Notes under the pieces: generated by a model
Database searches by the model: none
Told to the model about the DNA's origin: nothing
Seen by the model: only the letters and a program-made list of their open reading frames with translations
Shown here: positions 44,209 to 53,252 of the stretch, piece by piece
Layout: each line of letters begins with the position of its first letter
How positions within the stretch are numbered: the first letter of the stretch is position 1
Origin: Raineyella sp. W15-4
Lineage (GTDB): Bacteria > Actinomycetota > Actinomycetes > Propionibacteriales > Propionibacteriaceae
Assembly: GCF_033170155.1 (NCBI RefSeq)
Contig: NZ_CP137079.1
Span: 3,898,934 to 3,962,933 of the forward strand
DNA length: 64,000 nt
Direction of reading: 5' to 3'
Position numbers and translations under genes: made by a program

Positions 44209-44913
44209 TCAGGGTTGGGCGGTCGTCCCGGCGGTCTCGCCGCCCGGGTCAGCGGCCTGCGTCCGCGGTCGCAGCGGCCGCCCGAGGACCCGGGCGAAGA
44301 AGAGCTCCAACTGCGCGGGCACGTCGATAGGGACCGGGCTGAGCGGGGCGTGGAGTTGGAGGCCGTCCCAGACGGCCGCGATGTTGGCCGCCAGGGCCGA
44401 GGGGTCGATCGCCGGGTCGAGTTCACCGTTGCGCTGGGCGACGGCCAGTCTCTGGGCCACGATGCGCCGCTGCAGGCCGCGCCGGCGGAAGTACTCGTGC
44501 GCCGGGTGGTGCGGATCAGCGGCCTCGGCGAACAACAGGGTGTAGAGGTGCACCTGCTCCGGATGCTCCTCGTTCCTGGTGGCGACGTCGATCATGAACC
44601 AGAACAGGTCGTCGACCGTCTCGACGTGGCGATAGGTTGCCGCGGCGTCGAGATCACGCTGGTGCAGGACGGCGGTCAGCAGCGACGCCTTGTTCGGGAA
44701 GTGGTGCAGGAGTGTGGCGTGGGAGATGTCGCACCGTCGGGCGATCTCCCGTACCGAGGCTCCGGCGTAGCCCATCTCGGTGAAGACCTCGGTGGCCCGG
44801 GCGACGATGCTCGCCCTGGTGGCACGACCTGTCGCGTATCCGCCGGGTCGACTGGTGCCCACGATGTCCTTCCGGTTCGGCTGGACGTCCTTCCGGTTCG
44901 GCTGATCGTGCAC
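44209..44913 (-). CDS. TetR-family transcriptional regulator
   Basis: GTG 44913 gives 234 residues. The HTH is SIVARATEVFTEMGYAGASV, then REIARRCDISHATLLHHF and PNKASLLTAVL, followed by an all-helical ligand domain typical of TetR proteins. The N terminus contains a seven-residue duplication (QPNRKDV, QPNRKDI) encoded by a 21-bp direct repeat. Because of this the true start could be further downstream. The frame is open back to 45042 without a good ribosome binding site. No obvious target operon is adjacent. Confidence 0.88.
   Translation of the reverse strand: MHDQPNRKDVQPNRKDIVGTSRPGGYATGRATRASIVARATEVFTEMGYAGASVREIARRCDISHATLLHHFPNKASLLTAVLHQRDLDAAATYRHVETVDDLFWFMIDVATRNEEHPEQVHLYTLLFAEAADPHHPAHEYFRRRGLQRRIVAQRLAVAQRNGELDPAIDPSALAANIAAVWDGLQLHAPLSPVPIDVPAQLELFFARVLGRPLRPRTQAADPGGETAGTTAQP
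44866..44904. repeat. 18-bp direct repeat, period 21
   Basis: GTCCTTCCGGTTCGGCTG occurs at 44866-44883 and 44887-44904. Read on the minus strand in the tetR frame it encodes two copies of a seven-residue unit. Confidence 0.85.
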
Positions 44914-45125
44914 GGGCGCACGTTGACCGCTCAACGGTAGTGCTCCAGGCTGTGGCCCCCTCAGGATTGTGGCGCCGCAGCGCAAGCCACGTGCGAGACC
45001 CGGCGGCTCGTGCGAGAATGCCGGACATGAGAACACGGCCACGAGAAGGGCTCATGCAATAGCCCCGGTTCGTCCTTCACCGAGGGAACGCGGGCCGGGG
45101 CTGCCCCGAACCTCGGAGGCCTTCC

Positions 45126-45440
45126 GTGTCTCGTACAGATGCTCATGTTCCGCTTCGTATCCGTGTCGCCCGTGGTGACATCGGTCGTGCCGAAGTCCAC
45201 GACCACGCCGACGGTGTGTGCGATCTTCCCGACCCCTTCGATCGTGACGCGCTCTGGCAGGGGCGTGGTCACTGCCACTGGGAGTGGCGCTGGGACGGCC
45301 ACGCGGTCTGTTCCTGCTGGATGTGCCACGGCGGCTACGGACTTCGCCTCGACCGCCGCGCCGACCGCCAGCGCACCCGCCGCGAACTGCGGACCGTGAC
45401 GGAGCGCTGGAACTACGGGGACGATGCGGAGTGCGACTGA
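45126..45440 (+). CDS. Small Cys/His-rich actinobacterial protein
   Basis: The 104-residue protein begins MSRTDAHVPLRIRVARGDIG and continues EVHDHADGVCDLPDP, HCHWEWRWDGHAVCSCWMCH and GGYGLR, with a basic C terminus. The SRTDAH start, HDH and the CxCxxCH cluster are a pattern I recall from uncharacterised actinobacterial proteins. The Cys/His arrangement suggests metal binding, but no function is established. It stands alone, convergent with the ATPase gene and divergent from tetR. Confidence 0.75.
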   Translation: MSRTDAHVPLRIRVARGDIGRAEVHDHADGVCDLPDPFDRDALWQGRGHCHWEWRWDGHAVCSCWMCHGGYGLRLDRRADRQRTRRELRTVTERWNYGDDAECD

Positions 45441-45803
45441 AGCGCTGACGCGACCTGATGTAAGGCCACCCGAGTGAGCACGATGCTCGCGGCCGGCACC
45501 CCGACGCCCGCCTAGAGGCCGCACCCGGGCGCTCCCTCTTCTAGACGGCCAACCTGTGTCCATACGCACATGGACTTGAATCGACGTACGCCTTCAGAGT
45601 GGCCAATCCGGAGCGGTCGAGGTCTCACCGGGCCGCCACCGCCGAAGGAGCACAGCACGTCGCCCGCGGACGGAGGGCTGGAAAGAGTCGAACCCCGCCC
45701 CGCATGAAGCGTGGGCAGGGTTCGCTCCGGACCGTGGTCACAGTGCGCCCGGGCCTTGAACGGACCGACCGACCTCGTCGCAAGAACCTCGGTTTCCACA
45801 GTC
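45441..45803. other. Spacer, no gene seen
   Basis: The frames crossing this stretch look like random open frames of GC-rich DNA. I see no terminator hairpin with a T-run, no RNA gene and no repeat here. Confidence 0.4.
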
Positions 45804-47273
45804 TCAGCGCAACAAGAGCGCAATCAGCGGCGCTGGGACTGCCCACGCGCGCTCGGAGAGATCGAGGATGTTCCGAGTCGCGAGGACCCCGCCCTGGTAC
45901 TTGCCTTCGATGACCTTCGCTTCGGCGCGCCAGCCGCGGGCAACCCATTTGCTCTCGATCGGGGTCGTCGTGCCAGTGCCGCCGGCCGTTGCGACGGCGA
46001 CCGGGCAGAGGTCGACTTCCTTGCCGGAATCGGTGCGCAGGTACCCGATGGTGTCGCCGAAGGCGAGCCTGCCCTCCTGCTGATTCTCCAGAGCGAGCGC
46101 CAGCGTCGTCCCGATCGTCGCCTCGGTCAGGGCGGTCAAGTCAGGCTCCGCGAGCCCGGCGCGCAGGCGAGACGGCAGCCAGGCCAGGATCGGGTCGGAG
46201 AGGTAGTACTTGGCCTGGGCGCCGCCAATGACGGCTCCGCGCTCGTCGCGCTGTGGGCACTCGATCGCGGCGAACGTCGCGATGAGGCGCTTGACGCGGC
46301 GGTCGAACTGTTGGCGTGTGCCGTACCCAAGGTCGCGGGCAGTCTTGGTGAGGTTCAGGGGGCTCGTCGTCCGAGCGGCGAGGGCGTCGAGCAGGAGGGC
46401 GACGGAGTCGGGGGTGTCGTCGGGCCCGACGTCCGCGACGAGCCATGCCTCGAGGTCGCGCAGGTAGCCCTGCGACACCGCGCCGTCGGTGACCGCCTCG
46501 AAGACCGCGCGCGGGAAGCCGCCCGAGCGCAGGTATGCCTGCCAGGCGAGGTCGTAGTCGTCCACGAGGAAGGTGAGCGCCTCGACCTGGTCGCGGACCG
46601 TGGCGGATTGCAGGTCCCACAGTGGGGCAGGCGGCGGAGCGGGAAGGTTACGGCCACTGGCCATGAGGAAGTCGCGGAACGACATCGGGAACATATGCCG
46701 GATGCGCCGGTGCGCTCCGCTGCCCGCTCGGCCGGCGAAGAGGTTGGCGGTGACGTCTTCGACGCCGACCCAGCGTGATCCGGTGGCGATGACCGTGTCA
46801 TCGCCGGCCAGGGTCTGGTCTCGCAGCCGCTTGAGGGTCGCGGTCCACCCAGGGATGCCGCTGACCTCGTCGAGCAACCACACCCGGCGGCGCGGTTCGG
46901 GGCGGTCCACCGACGACGTGAGATCGCGGCCGAGCACGAACGCCCGGCCGAGGTCCGCAGCGGAAAAGTCGTCGGCAGGGACGTGGATGACCTGGCGCGG
47001 GTCGACGTCGTCGCGCGCGCACAGCGCCGCCGCCGCGTCGATCAGTGCGATCGACTTGCCCACCCGGCGCGGGCCAGTCAGCACGACGAGCTTGTCATCG
47101 ACTGGCCCTTTGGCGACGTCGTCGAGCACGTTGGAACGGTAGCCGAGGTCGTATCGGCCGCGGTCTCGCAGCAGCCGGTGGCTGGCCGTCCACTCGGTCG
47201 GCGAACGCCCCATCGCCGCGGCAAGCCACCACGGGTTGGCCTCACGAAGCACCGCAGCGATCTGGTCATCCCT
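45804..47273 (-). CDS. AAA-family ATPase with DUF4143 domain
   Basis: From ATG 47273 the protein has 489 residues. Walker A is VVLTGPRRVGKSIALIDAAA near residue 65 and Walker B is RRVWLLDEVSGIPGWT. A winged-helix or DUF4143 part follows: FPMSFRDFLMASGR, YLRSGGFPRAVFEA, SPLNLTKTARDLGYGTRQQF and a nuclease-like C-terminal segment with EVDLCPVAVATAGG and PIESKWVARG. Proteins of the AAA_14/DUF4143 type are frequent in mobile or accessory DNA and their role is not known. The start is uncertain; a direct repeat array lies right upstream. Confidence 0.85.
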   Translation of the reverse strand, partial: RDDQIAAVLREANPWWLAAAMGRSPTEWTASHRLLRDRGRYDLGYRSNVLDDVAKGPVDDKLVVLTGPRRVGKSIALIDAAAALCARDDVDPRQVIHVPADDFSAADLGRAFVLGRDLTSSVDRPEPRRRVWLLDEVSGIPGWTATLKRLRDQTLAGDDTVIATGSRWVGVEDVTANLFAGRAGSGAHRRIRHMFPMSFRDFLMASGRNLPAPPPAPLWDLQSATVRDQVEALTFLVDDYDLAWQAYLRSGGFPRAVFEAVTDGAVSQGYLRDLEAWLVADVGPDDTPDSVALLLDALAARTTSPLNLTKTARDLGYGTRQQFDRRVKRLIATFAAIECPQRDERGAVIGGAQAKYYLSDPILAWLPSRLRAGLAEPDLTALTEATIGTTLALALENQQEGRLAFGDTIGYLRTDSGKEVDLCPVAVATAGGTGTTTPIESKWVARGWRAEAKVIEGKYQGGVLATRNILDLSERAWAVPAPLIALLLR

Positions 47274-47297
47274 CATGGCCAGCCACACTACAACGCT

Positions 47298-47373
47298 CGC
47301 GTACCAAAAGGGGGGAGGTTTTGACTATGCACGCGTACCAGAATGGGGGAGGTTTCAAGGATCATGGCGTACC
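47298..47373. repeat. Direct repeats with GCGTACCA and GGGGGAGGTTT
   Basis: Two copies of a 27- to 31-bp unit, each beginning GCGTACCA and containing GGGGGAGGTTT, lie at about 47298-47328 and 47331-47365; a third GCGTACCA follows at 47366. They sit upstream of both the ATPase gene (minus) and the recombinase remnant (plus), so they may be binding sites. Confidence 0.7.
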
Positions 47374-47457
47374 AAACACCCAGGACCTCGCGTCCCATCC
47401 CGAGCCCCGAGAACCGGATGGACGGCTTCCACGTCGGCACCTCACCCAACATCCCCG

Positions 47458-48970
47458 TTGCGCGCGATCTGCTACCTGCGCGTCTCGACCACCCGCCAGG
47501 CTTCCCGCAACGGAGAGCCGGAGGGCCTGTCCGTCCCGGCTCAACGCGAAGCGTGCCGCCGACGCGCGTACGAACTGGGAGCGCTCGTGACGGCCGAGTT
47601 CGTCGAGCACGGACGGTCCGGCACCACGATGAACCGGCCCGAACTCCAGCGGATGCTGAACCACCTGAACGATCACGCCGTCGACTTCGTCATCGTCCAC
47701 AAGATCGACCGCCTCGCACGCAACCGGGCGACGATGCGTACCTCACCACTGCCATCAGCAGCTCCGGTGCACGGCTCGTGTCGACCGCCGAGGCCATCGA
47801 CCAGACGGCTTCAGGCCGATTGCTGCATGGGATCGTGGCATCGATCGCGGAGTTCTACTCCCAGAACCTCGCCACCGAGGTGATGAAAGGGATGCGGCTG
47901 AAGGCAGTCAACGGCGGCACACCCGGCCGGGCACCACTCGGCTACCTCAACGTGCACACGACCGCACCCGGCCGGACCGACATCCGCACCGTCGCCATCG
48001 ACCCCGACCGAGCCCAGCACATCACATGGGCCTTCCAGGCGTATTCGACTGGGGAGTGGAGCGCCGCCCGCATCGCCGCCGAGCTGAACCGGCGAGGCGT
48101 CACCACCCGCCCAGGACCCAACCGGCCGGGACAGCCGCTCACCTTCCGCAGCGTGCACTACCTGCTGCGCAAACCCCTACTACAAGGGCCTCGTCGTCTT
48201 CGACGGCGCCGAACACCCCGGCGCACATCCGCCGTTGATCGACCCGGCGACCTGGGCGGACGTTCAGGACGTGCTCGCCGCCCGCCGCAGCGGCGCACGC
48301 GCACGCGAGCACCTCCACTACCTCAAGGGCACCGTCTTCTGCCTTGAGTGCGGGCGCGCCCTCACGATCCAGCACACCCGAAACCGGCACGGCACCGACT
48401 ACACGTACTTCCACTGCGCCGCAGCCCGGAAAGGACTGTGCGCGCAAACGCAAGCACCTTCGCAGTGACCGGGTCGAACTGCGCATCCTCGACCTCTACC
48501 GGCAGATCGAGATCACCGCGGGACAGCGACGCCGCTGGGAGGTCGTCGCGCTCACTCGCCTGCAACGTCACTACGACGCGAGTCTCGCGCAGCTCAACCG
48601 AGCCACCGCGCTCGCTGCCGAGATCACCGACAAGGGCATCCGCCTGGAGACGGCGAACGACGCCATGGTCGTGCCCGCCGACCTCTATGCCGAAGTCCGG
48701 GAACGGCTGGACGACGAGTCACGTGACGCCGAGCGTGAACGAGCGCTCCTCGCCAAGGCGCATGCCGAGGACGAGCGTCGGCTCCGCGAGGCACTCGACA
48801 TCCTGGAGGATGCCGCCGCAACCTACGCCAACGCCGACCCTGCACTGCGCCGGCAGCTGAACCAGACAGTGTTTCGACGCATCCTCATCGGCGCCGAGCA
48901 GGACATCCGGATCGAGCTGAACGACGACTACAACGACGTCGTCAGCAGCGGCGAACCTGGCCTGCAATGA
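47458..48970 (+). pseudogene. Large serine recombinase, degraded by three frameshifts
   Basis: The protein can be read only across three frame changes. Frame A (to about 47732): RAICYLRVSTTRQASRNGEP with the catalytic serine, VDFVIVHKIDRLARNRATM. Frame B (about 47733-48172): STAEAIDQTASGRLLHGIVA, SIAEFYSQNLATEVMKGM, GTPGRAPLGYLNV. Frame C (about 48173-48440): NPYYKGLVVFDGAEHPGAHP, the recombinase zinc ribbon with TVFCLECGRALTIQHT and YFHCAAARKGLC. Frame D (to 48970): the coiled-coil and C-terminal tail. The whole matches a phage- or ICE-type large serine integrase of about 500 residues. Indels near 47733, 48172 and 48440 make it inactive unless they are sequencing errors. The TTG at 47458 is only a guess. 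Confidence 0.8.
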
Positions 48971-48972
48971 CA

Positions 48973-48998
48973 GAAGCCGCGCCCAGCGGCGCGGCTTC
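48973..48998. terminator. Bidirectional hairpin between recombinase and tRNA-Ala
   Basis: An 11-bp perfect stem (GAAGCCGCGCC and complement) with a 4-nt loop starts 3 bp after the recombinase stop and lies 22 bp beyond the tRNA 3' end. It can serve both converging transcripts. Confidence 0.75.
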
Positions 48999-49020
48999 CC
49001 GGGTTCTGATAACGACTACT

Positions 49021-49096
49021 TGGTGGAGCATAGGGGATTCGAACCCCTGACCCCCTGCTTGCAAAGCAGGTGCGCTACCAGCTGCGCCAATGCCCC
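49021..49096 (-). tRNA. tRNA-Ala (anticodon TGC)
   Basis: On the minus strand the gene starts GGGGCATTGGCGCAGCTGGT and ends TATGCTCCACCA, with the CCA encoded. The 7-bp acceptor stem GGGGCAT/ATGCTCC (one G-T pair), D loop AGCTGGTAG, anticodon loop TTTGCAA with TGC and T-loop GGTTCGAATC are all present in 76 nt. The 3' end faces the decayed recombinase. Confidence 0.97.
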
Positions 49097-49503
49097 GATC
49101 GGGTGGCGTACGACGTACGCACGACCAACCACGATACGGGACGGCGACCCGTTGCCCAAACTGGAGCCCGCCTCGAAGTGCTCCGTGGCGTGGCACCGTC
49201 GGGCGGCTTCTCGCAGGCCGAGGCCGGCGGACGATCGGTCCGGGACCCCGGACCGATCCCCGGCTTCTCACGGGCACTGCCGGTCTGCCGGTCGCGCTGA
49301 CCGCGCAGCGATCCGATGCTGAGGTCGAGACCGCGCCTGCGGAGCCGATCTGTCGAGCGTCGATGAAGGACGTGTCAATGAAGGACATGCAGCGTCGATG
49401 AAGTAGAACGATGAAAACGATGAAGTTGAACGAAGTAGAACGTGGTGAACCCTCGGCCAGCCGCCGAGCCGGCACCACATCCAGCAGAGGCAGGGAGAGT
49501 CAG
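49097..49503. other. Spacer with degenerate GATGAAG repeats
   Basis: The first part is plain GC-rich spacer with GTACGACGTAC near 49108. From about 49363 to 49440 several imperfect copies of GTCGATGAAG / CAATGAAG / CGATGAA follow one another in an A/T-richer stretch. That stretch probably contains the promoter of the oxidase gene. No coding sequence is evident. Confidence 0.5.
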
Positions 49504-50658
49504 ATGGTCGAGATCACGAAGGACGTCATCGTCCTGGGGTTGGGCGCCTGGGGGTCGGCGGCGCTGTGGCGCCTGGCCGCCCGGGGCGTGGATGTGGCGG
49601 GCATCGAGCGCTACGGCATCGGTCACGTGCTCGGCTCCACCCACGGCACCACCCGGCTCTTTCGCATCGCTTGCCAGGAGCACGTCGGGCTCTCACCGAT
49701 AGCCGTGAAGTCCCTCGAGCTGTGGACGGGTCTCGCCGCCGAGACCGGTGAGGAATACGTCAGCCAGAGCGGTGTCCTCAGCTCGGGAACCCCGGACAGC
49801 GTTCCCGTCGCCGGCACGATCCGGGCCGCAGAGACGGCCGGCACGCCGGTCACGCGCCTCAACCACGCCCAGTTCGTCGACAGCTATCCCGGCTACGGAG
49901 ACGTGCAGGATCAGGAGGTGGCAGTCCTCGACACCGCTGGAGGAGTCTGCTACCCCGAGCGATTCGTCCGCGGACATGTCGCCGCCGCGCAGCGTCTCGG
50001 CGCCGACGTCTACCCGGACACCCGGGTGGCGAGGCTCGAGATCACCAGAGACGGCATCCGGGTCCATACGGCGACGGCGGTGTTCGCCGCCGCCAAGGTC
50101 GTCGTGGCACTGGGGGCGTGGATGCCGAAGTTCTTTCCCACACTGCCGTTCCGCCCCAAGCGCACACCGCTGTACTGGTTCGACGCGAAGCCCGGCCACG
50201 CCGACGAGTACCGCCTGGAAAACTTCCCAGGTTTTATCCGTGAACTGCCGAACGGGATGCTGATGTGGGGGCACGGGTCTTCCGACGACTTCGGCATCAA
50301 AATCGGACTCGGCGACGACGCGAAGTCCTTCCAATACTGCAGCGATGCCGACACGCTCGACCGTTACATCCACCAGCGAGGAGACATCGATGAACTGAAA
50401 GGGTACGTGGCCCAGGCCTTTCCGGGCATCGAGTCGCAGCCGTCGAGGGTCATCCCCTGCGTGGTGACCGAGTCACCCGACCAGCAGTTCATCATCGGTC
50501 CGCATCCTCTCGACGACCGGATCGTGATCGCGGGCGGGGACTCGGGCCACGGCGCGAAACACGCTGCCGGCATCGGCGAGCTGCTCGCGCAGCTGACGGT
50601 CGGCGAGGCCCCGTTCGCCGACGCCGCGTTCATGAGCCCCGACCGCTTCAGCGAGTGA
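49504..50658 (+). CDS. FAD-dependent amine oxidase (MSOX/SolA type)
   Basis: From ATG 49504 after AGGGAGAG, the protein has 384 residues. It opens with the FAD-binding VIVLGLGAWGSAALWRLAAR, HVLGSTHGTTRLFRIACQEH, and has VVVALGAWMPKFFP. The CVVTESPDQQFIIG block aligns with the segment of sarcosine oxidase that bears the flavin-linked cysteine, and GGDSGHGAKHAAGIGELLAQ is the C-terminal FAD loop. Such enzymes oxidise N-methyl amino acids (sarcosine, N-methyltryptophan) or related amines with oxygen. Substrate is open. A 14-bp tandem repeat begins at its stop codon. Confidence 0.92.
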   Translation: MVEITKDVIVLGLGAWGSAALWRLAARGVDVAGIERYGIGHVLGSTHGTTRLFRIACQEHVGLSPIAVKSLELWTGLAAETGEEYVSQSGVLSSGTPDSVPVAGTIRAAETAGTPVTRLNHAQFVDSYPGYGDVQDQEVAVLDTAGGVCYPERFVRGHVAAAQRLGADVYPDTRVARLEITRDGIRVHTATAVFAAAKVVVALGAWMPKFFPTLPFRPKRTPLYWFDAKPGHADEYRLENFPGFIRELPNGMLMWGHGSSDDFGIKIGLGDDAKSFQYCSDADTLDRYIHQRGDIDELKGYVAQAFPGIESQPSRVIPCVVTESPDQQFIIGPHPLDDRIVIAGGDSGHGAKHAAGIGELLAQLTVGEAPFADAAFMSPDRFSE

Positions 50659-50712
50659 ACCTGACGAGCCGAACCTGACGAGCCGAACCTGACGAGCCGA
50701 ACCTGACGAACG
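50657..50712. repeat. 14-bp tandem repeat (GAACCTGACGAGCC), about 3.8 copies
   Basis: Three exact copies run from 50657 to 50698 and a fourth, partly changed copy ends at about 50712. The array overlaps the oxidase stop codon. The rest of the spacer to 50977 shows an A/T-richer patch at 50868-50885 that could hold the PBP promoter. Confidence 0.93.
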
Positions 50713-50977
50713 ACGCCACAGGTCGGCCCCGACCGGGCGACCGGCGTGAAGTGCGGGGTTTGGGTGCCGGCGCGGTCGCTGGCGGTGGGCGCCCCGCCCG
50801 TACGCGCCCCGCGACGTGCCGATCTGGCCACAATCCAAGGGTTGCGGTTCGGCCCGGCAAGAGGCCCGACATATCCTAGTGGCCACGTGGCCCGTTGTGT
50901 CCACGAGAAGTACCCGTCCTGCCTGACGTGGAGGTGCATCGCCATCACCGGGTCGGCAGCCGACCGTCAGGACATCC

Positions 50978-53236
50978 ATGGCTCACATGACCCCGCACCC
51001 GCGGCAGCCCCCGGCTCGTGGTCCCCGCAGGGGACAGGCTCCGGTGAAGACGTCGAGGTGGCGGAGGATGGCCCTCTGGCAGAAGATCCTCACGATCCTG
51101 ATGTCGGGTGTCCTCGCCGTCGTGCTGGTCGGCGGCATTGCGTTCGCCGGCCTCTACTCGACGATCAAGGTGCCCGACCCGAACGCGGACTTCCAGACCA
51201 ACACCACCTATCTCTACTACGACGACGGCACCACGCAGCTGTCCGACCTTGCGGTGCAGAACCGCACCAGCCTGACGTACGACCAGATCCCGCAGGCGAT
51301 GAAGGACGCCCAGGTGGCGGCCGAGGACCGGACGTTCTGGACCAACCCGGGCATCTCGCCGATGGGCATGGTCCGCGCGCTGATCGCCATCGCCTCCGGC
51401 AAGGACGTGCAGGGCGGCTCGACGATCACCCAGCAGTACATCAAGCTGATGTACCTGACGCCCCAGCAGACGATCTCCCGCAAGGTGAAAGAGGTCATCC
51501 TCGCACTCAAGCTGAGCAACCGGCTCAGCAAGGAGGAGGTCCTCACCAACTACCTCAACACCGTCTACTTCGGCCGTGGGGCGTACGGCGTGCAGGCCGC
51601 GGCGCAGGCGTGGTTCGGCATCGACGCGAAGGACCTCACCGTCGGTCAGGCGGCGGTCCTCGCCTCGGTGGTGCAGAACCCGAGCATCCTCGACCCGAAG
51701 GTCGACCCGGACAACATGTCGCGGCTCAAGGCCCGCTACGAGTACGTGCTGTCCGGCATGCTCGACGCGAAGTCCATCACCCAGGACCAGTACAGCCAGT
51801 TCACCGGCAAGATGCCGGAACTGCCGACGGTCAAGGCCAACCCGCGCTACCAGGGCCCGAAGGGGTTCCTGGTGAACATGGCCGAGCAGGAACTCGCCTC
51901 GCTCGGCTTCACCGACGCCCAGATCAACGGCGGCGGTCTGCGGGTGACGACCACCTTCGACCAGAAGGCCCAGGCGGCCGCGGAGAAGGCGGCCCAGACC
52001 AACCAGACCCAGGCCAATGCGGCGGCCAAGTCACGGGGCACCAACGCCAACGCCGTCCACGCCGCGATTGCGTCGGTCGACACCACCAACGGTGAGTTGA
52101 TCGCCCTGTACGGCGGTGACGACTTCGTCAAGAATTCCCGCAACTGGGCCTCCACCGCCCGGATGACCGGTTCGACCTTCAAGACGTTCGGCCTGATCGC
52201 CGGGCTGCGGGACGGCTTCACCCTCGACTCGGTCTTCCAGGGCAACACCTTCACCCCCAAGGGTGAGAACCAGACGGTCCGCAACGAGTTCAATCAGCAG
52301 TACGGCCCGGTGACGCTGCAGGTGGCCACCGCCCAGTCGATCAACACCGCCTTCGTCGACATGGTCTCCCAGATGGACCACGGGCCGTCGAAGGTGATCC
52401 AGGCGGCGAACGACGCCGGCGCCCCGAAGGGCGGTGCCTGGGACGCGTACAACCGCATCGTGCTCGGCTATGCCGAGGTCAGCCCGGTGAACATGGCGAA
52501 CGCGTACGCCACCCTCGCCAACGGCGGCAAGCAGAACCAGGTGCACGTCGTCCGCGAGGTCCGGGACCGCGACGGGAACGTGCTCTACAAGGCCTCCTCG
52601 GCCAACAAGCAGACCGTCGAGCAGAACATCGCCGCCACCACGACGAGCGCCCTGCAGTCGGTGGTCAACGAGGGCACCGGTGCCAAGGCGTCGGCCCTCG
52701 GCCGGCCGGTCGCGGGCAAGACCGGTACCGCCGGAGTCGGCAACGACATCGCCTCCGCCTGGTTCGTCGCCTACACCAAGCAGATCTCCACCGCGGTGAT
52801 GTACGTCGCCGGCGACGACGGCTCCAGCGACCTGGATCCCTACCGCCAGGCGGGCACCCAGACCTTCTTCGGCGCCGGGTTCCCAGCCTCGACATGGTTG
52901 TCCTACATGCAGGTGGCTACCCAGGGCCAGGCCGTGCAAAGTTTCGACACCCCGGCCAACACGCCGAGTCGTCGGACGGCCACCCCGTTGCCGGCGTACA
53001 CACCGACGCAGACAGCGTCGAGCCAGGCCAAGGCGACCCCGGTGCCGACCGCCGCGCCCAGCACCGACGCACCGTCCACCGACGCCTCGAGCGGGGCGTC
53101 GTCGAGGCCGAGCTCGCAGCCGTCGACGGGCGGTGGTGGCGGCACAGGCGGCGGCTCGGGCGGCACCGGAACAGGGACCAGCACCGGCGGAGGCAACGGC
53201 AACGGCGGAGGCAAGGGACAGACGACGGGTGGGTAG
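50978..53236 (+). CDS. Class A penicillin-binding protein (glycosyltransferase-transpeptidase)
   Basis: The 752-residue protein has a cytoplasmic basic N terminus and one membrane anchor (ILTILMSGVLAVVLVGGIAF, residues about 36-58). The GT51 transglycosylase follows with AAEDRTFWTNPGISPMGMVR, the motif GGSTITQQYIKLMYL and FGRGAYGVQAAAQAWFG. In the transpeptidase domain the active-site serine is S399 in GSTFK, the second motif is SIN and the third is K581-T-G. The last ~110 residues are a disordered Pro/Ser/Thr then Gly-rich tail. It polymerises and cross-links peptidoglycan outside the membrane. Next gene starts 16 bp after its stop. Confidence 0.96.
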   Translation: MAHMTPHPRQPPARGPRRGQAPVKTSRWRRMALWQKILTILMSGVLAVVLVGGIAFAGLYSTIKVPDPNADFQTNTTYLYYDDGTTQLSDLAVQNRTSLTYDQIPQAMKDAQVAAEDRTFWTNPGISPMGMVRALIAIASGKDVQGGSTITQQYIKLMYLTPQQTISRKVKEVILALKLSNRLSKEEVLTNYLNTVYFGRGAYGVQAAAQAWFGIDAKDLTVGQAAVLASVVQNPSILDPKVDPDNMSRLKARYEYVLSGMLDAKSITQDQYSQFTGKMPELPTVKANPRYQGPKGFLVNMAEQELASLGFTDAQINGGGLRVTTTFDQKAQAAAEKAAQTNQTQANAAAKSRGTNANAVHAAIASVDTTNGELIALYGGDDFVKNSRNWASTARMTGSTFKTFGLIAGLRDGFTLDSVFQGNTFTPKGENQTVRNEFNQQYGPVTLQVATAQSINTAFVDMVSQMDHGPSKVIQAANDAGAPKGGAWDAYNRIVLGYAEVSPVNMANAYATLANGGKQNQVHVVREVRDRDGNVLYKASSANKQTVEQNIAATTTSALQSVVNEGTGAKASALGRPVAGKTGTAGVGNDIASAWFVAYTKQISTAVMYVAGDDGSSDLDPYRQAGTQTFFGAGFPASTWLSYMQVATQGQAVQSFDTPANTPSRRTATPLPAYTPTQTASSQAKATPVPTAAPSTDAPSTDASSGASSRPSSQPSTGGGGGTGGGSGGTGTGTSTGGGNGNGGGKGQTTGG

Positions 53237-53252
53237 TCGCTCCCGGCCCGGG

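Noticed and set aside
49021..49096. tRNA-Ala as the attachment site of the neighbouring recombinase
   Set aside because: The recombinase is a serine type, which rarely uses tRNA genes, and no second copy of the tRNA 3' end was seen within the window. Left as a possibility only.
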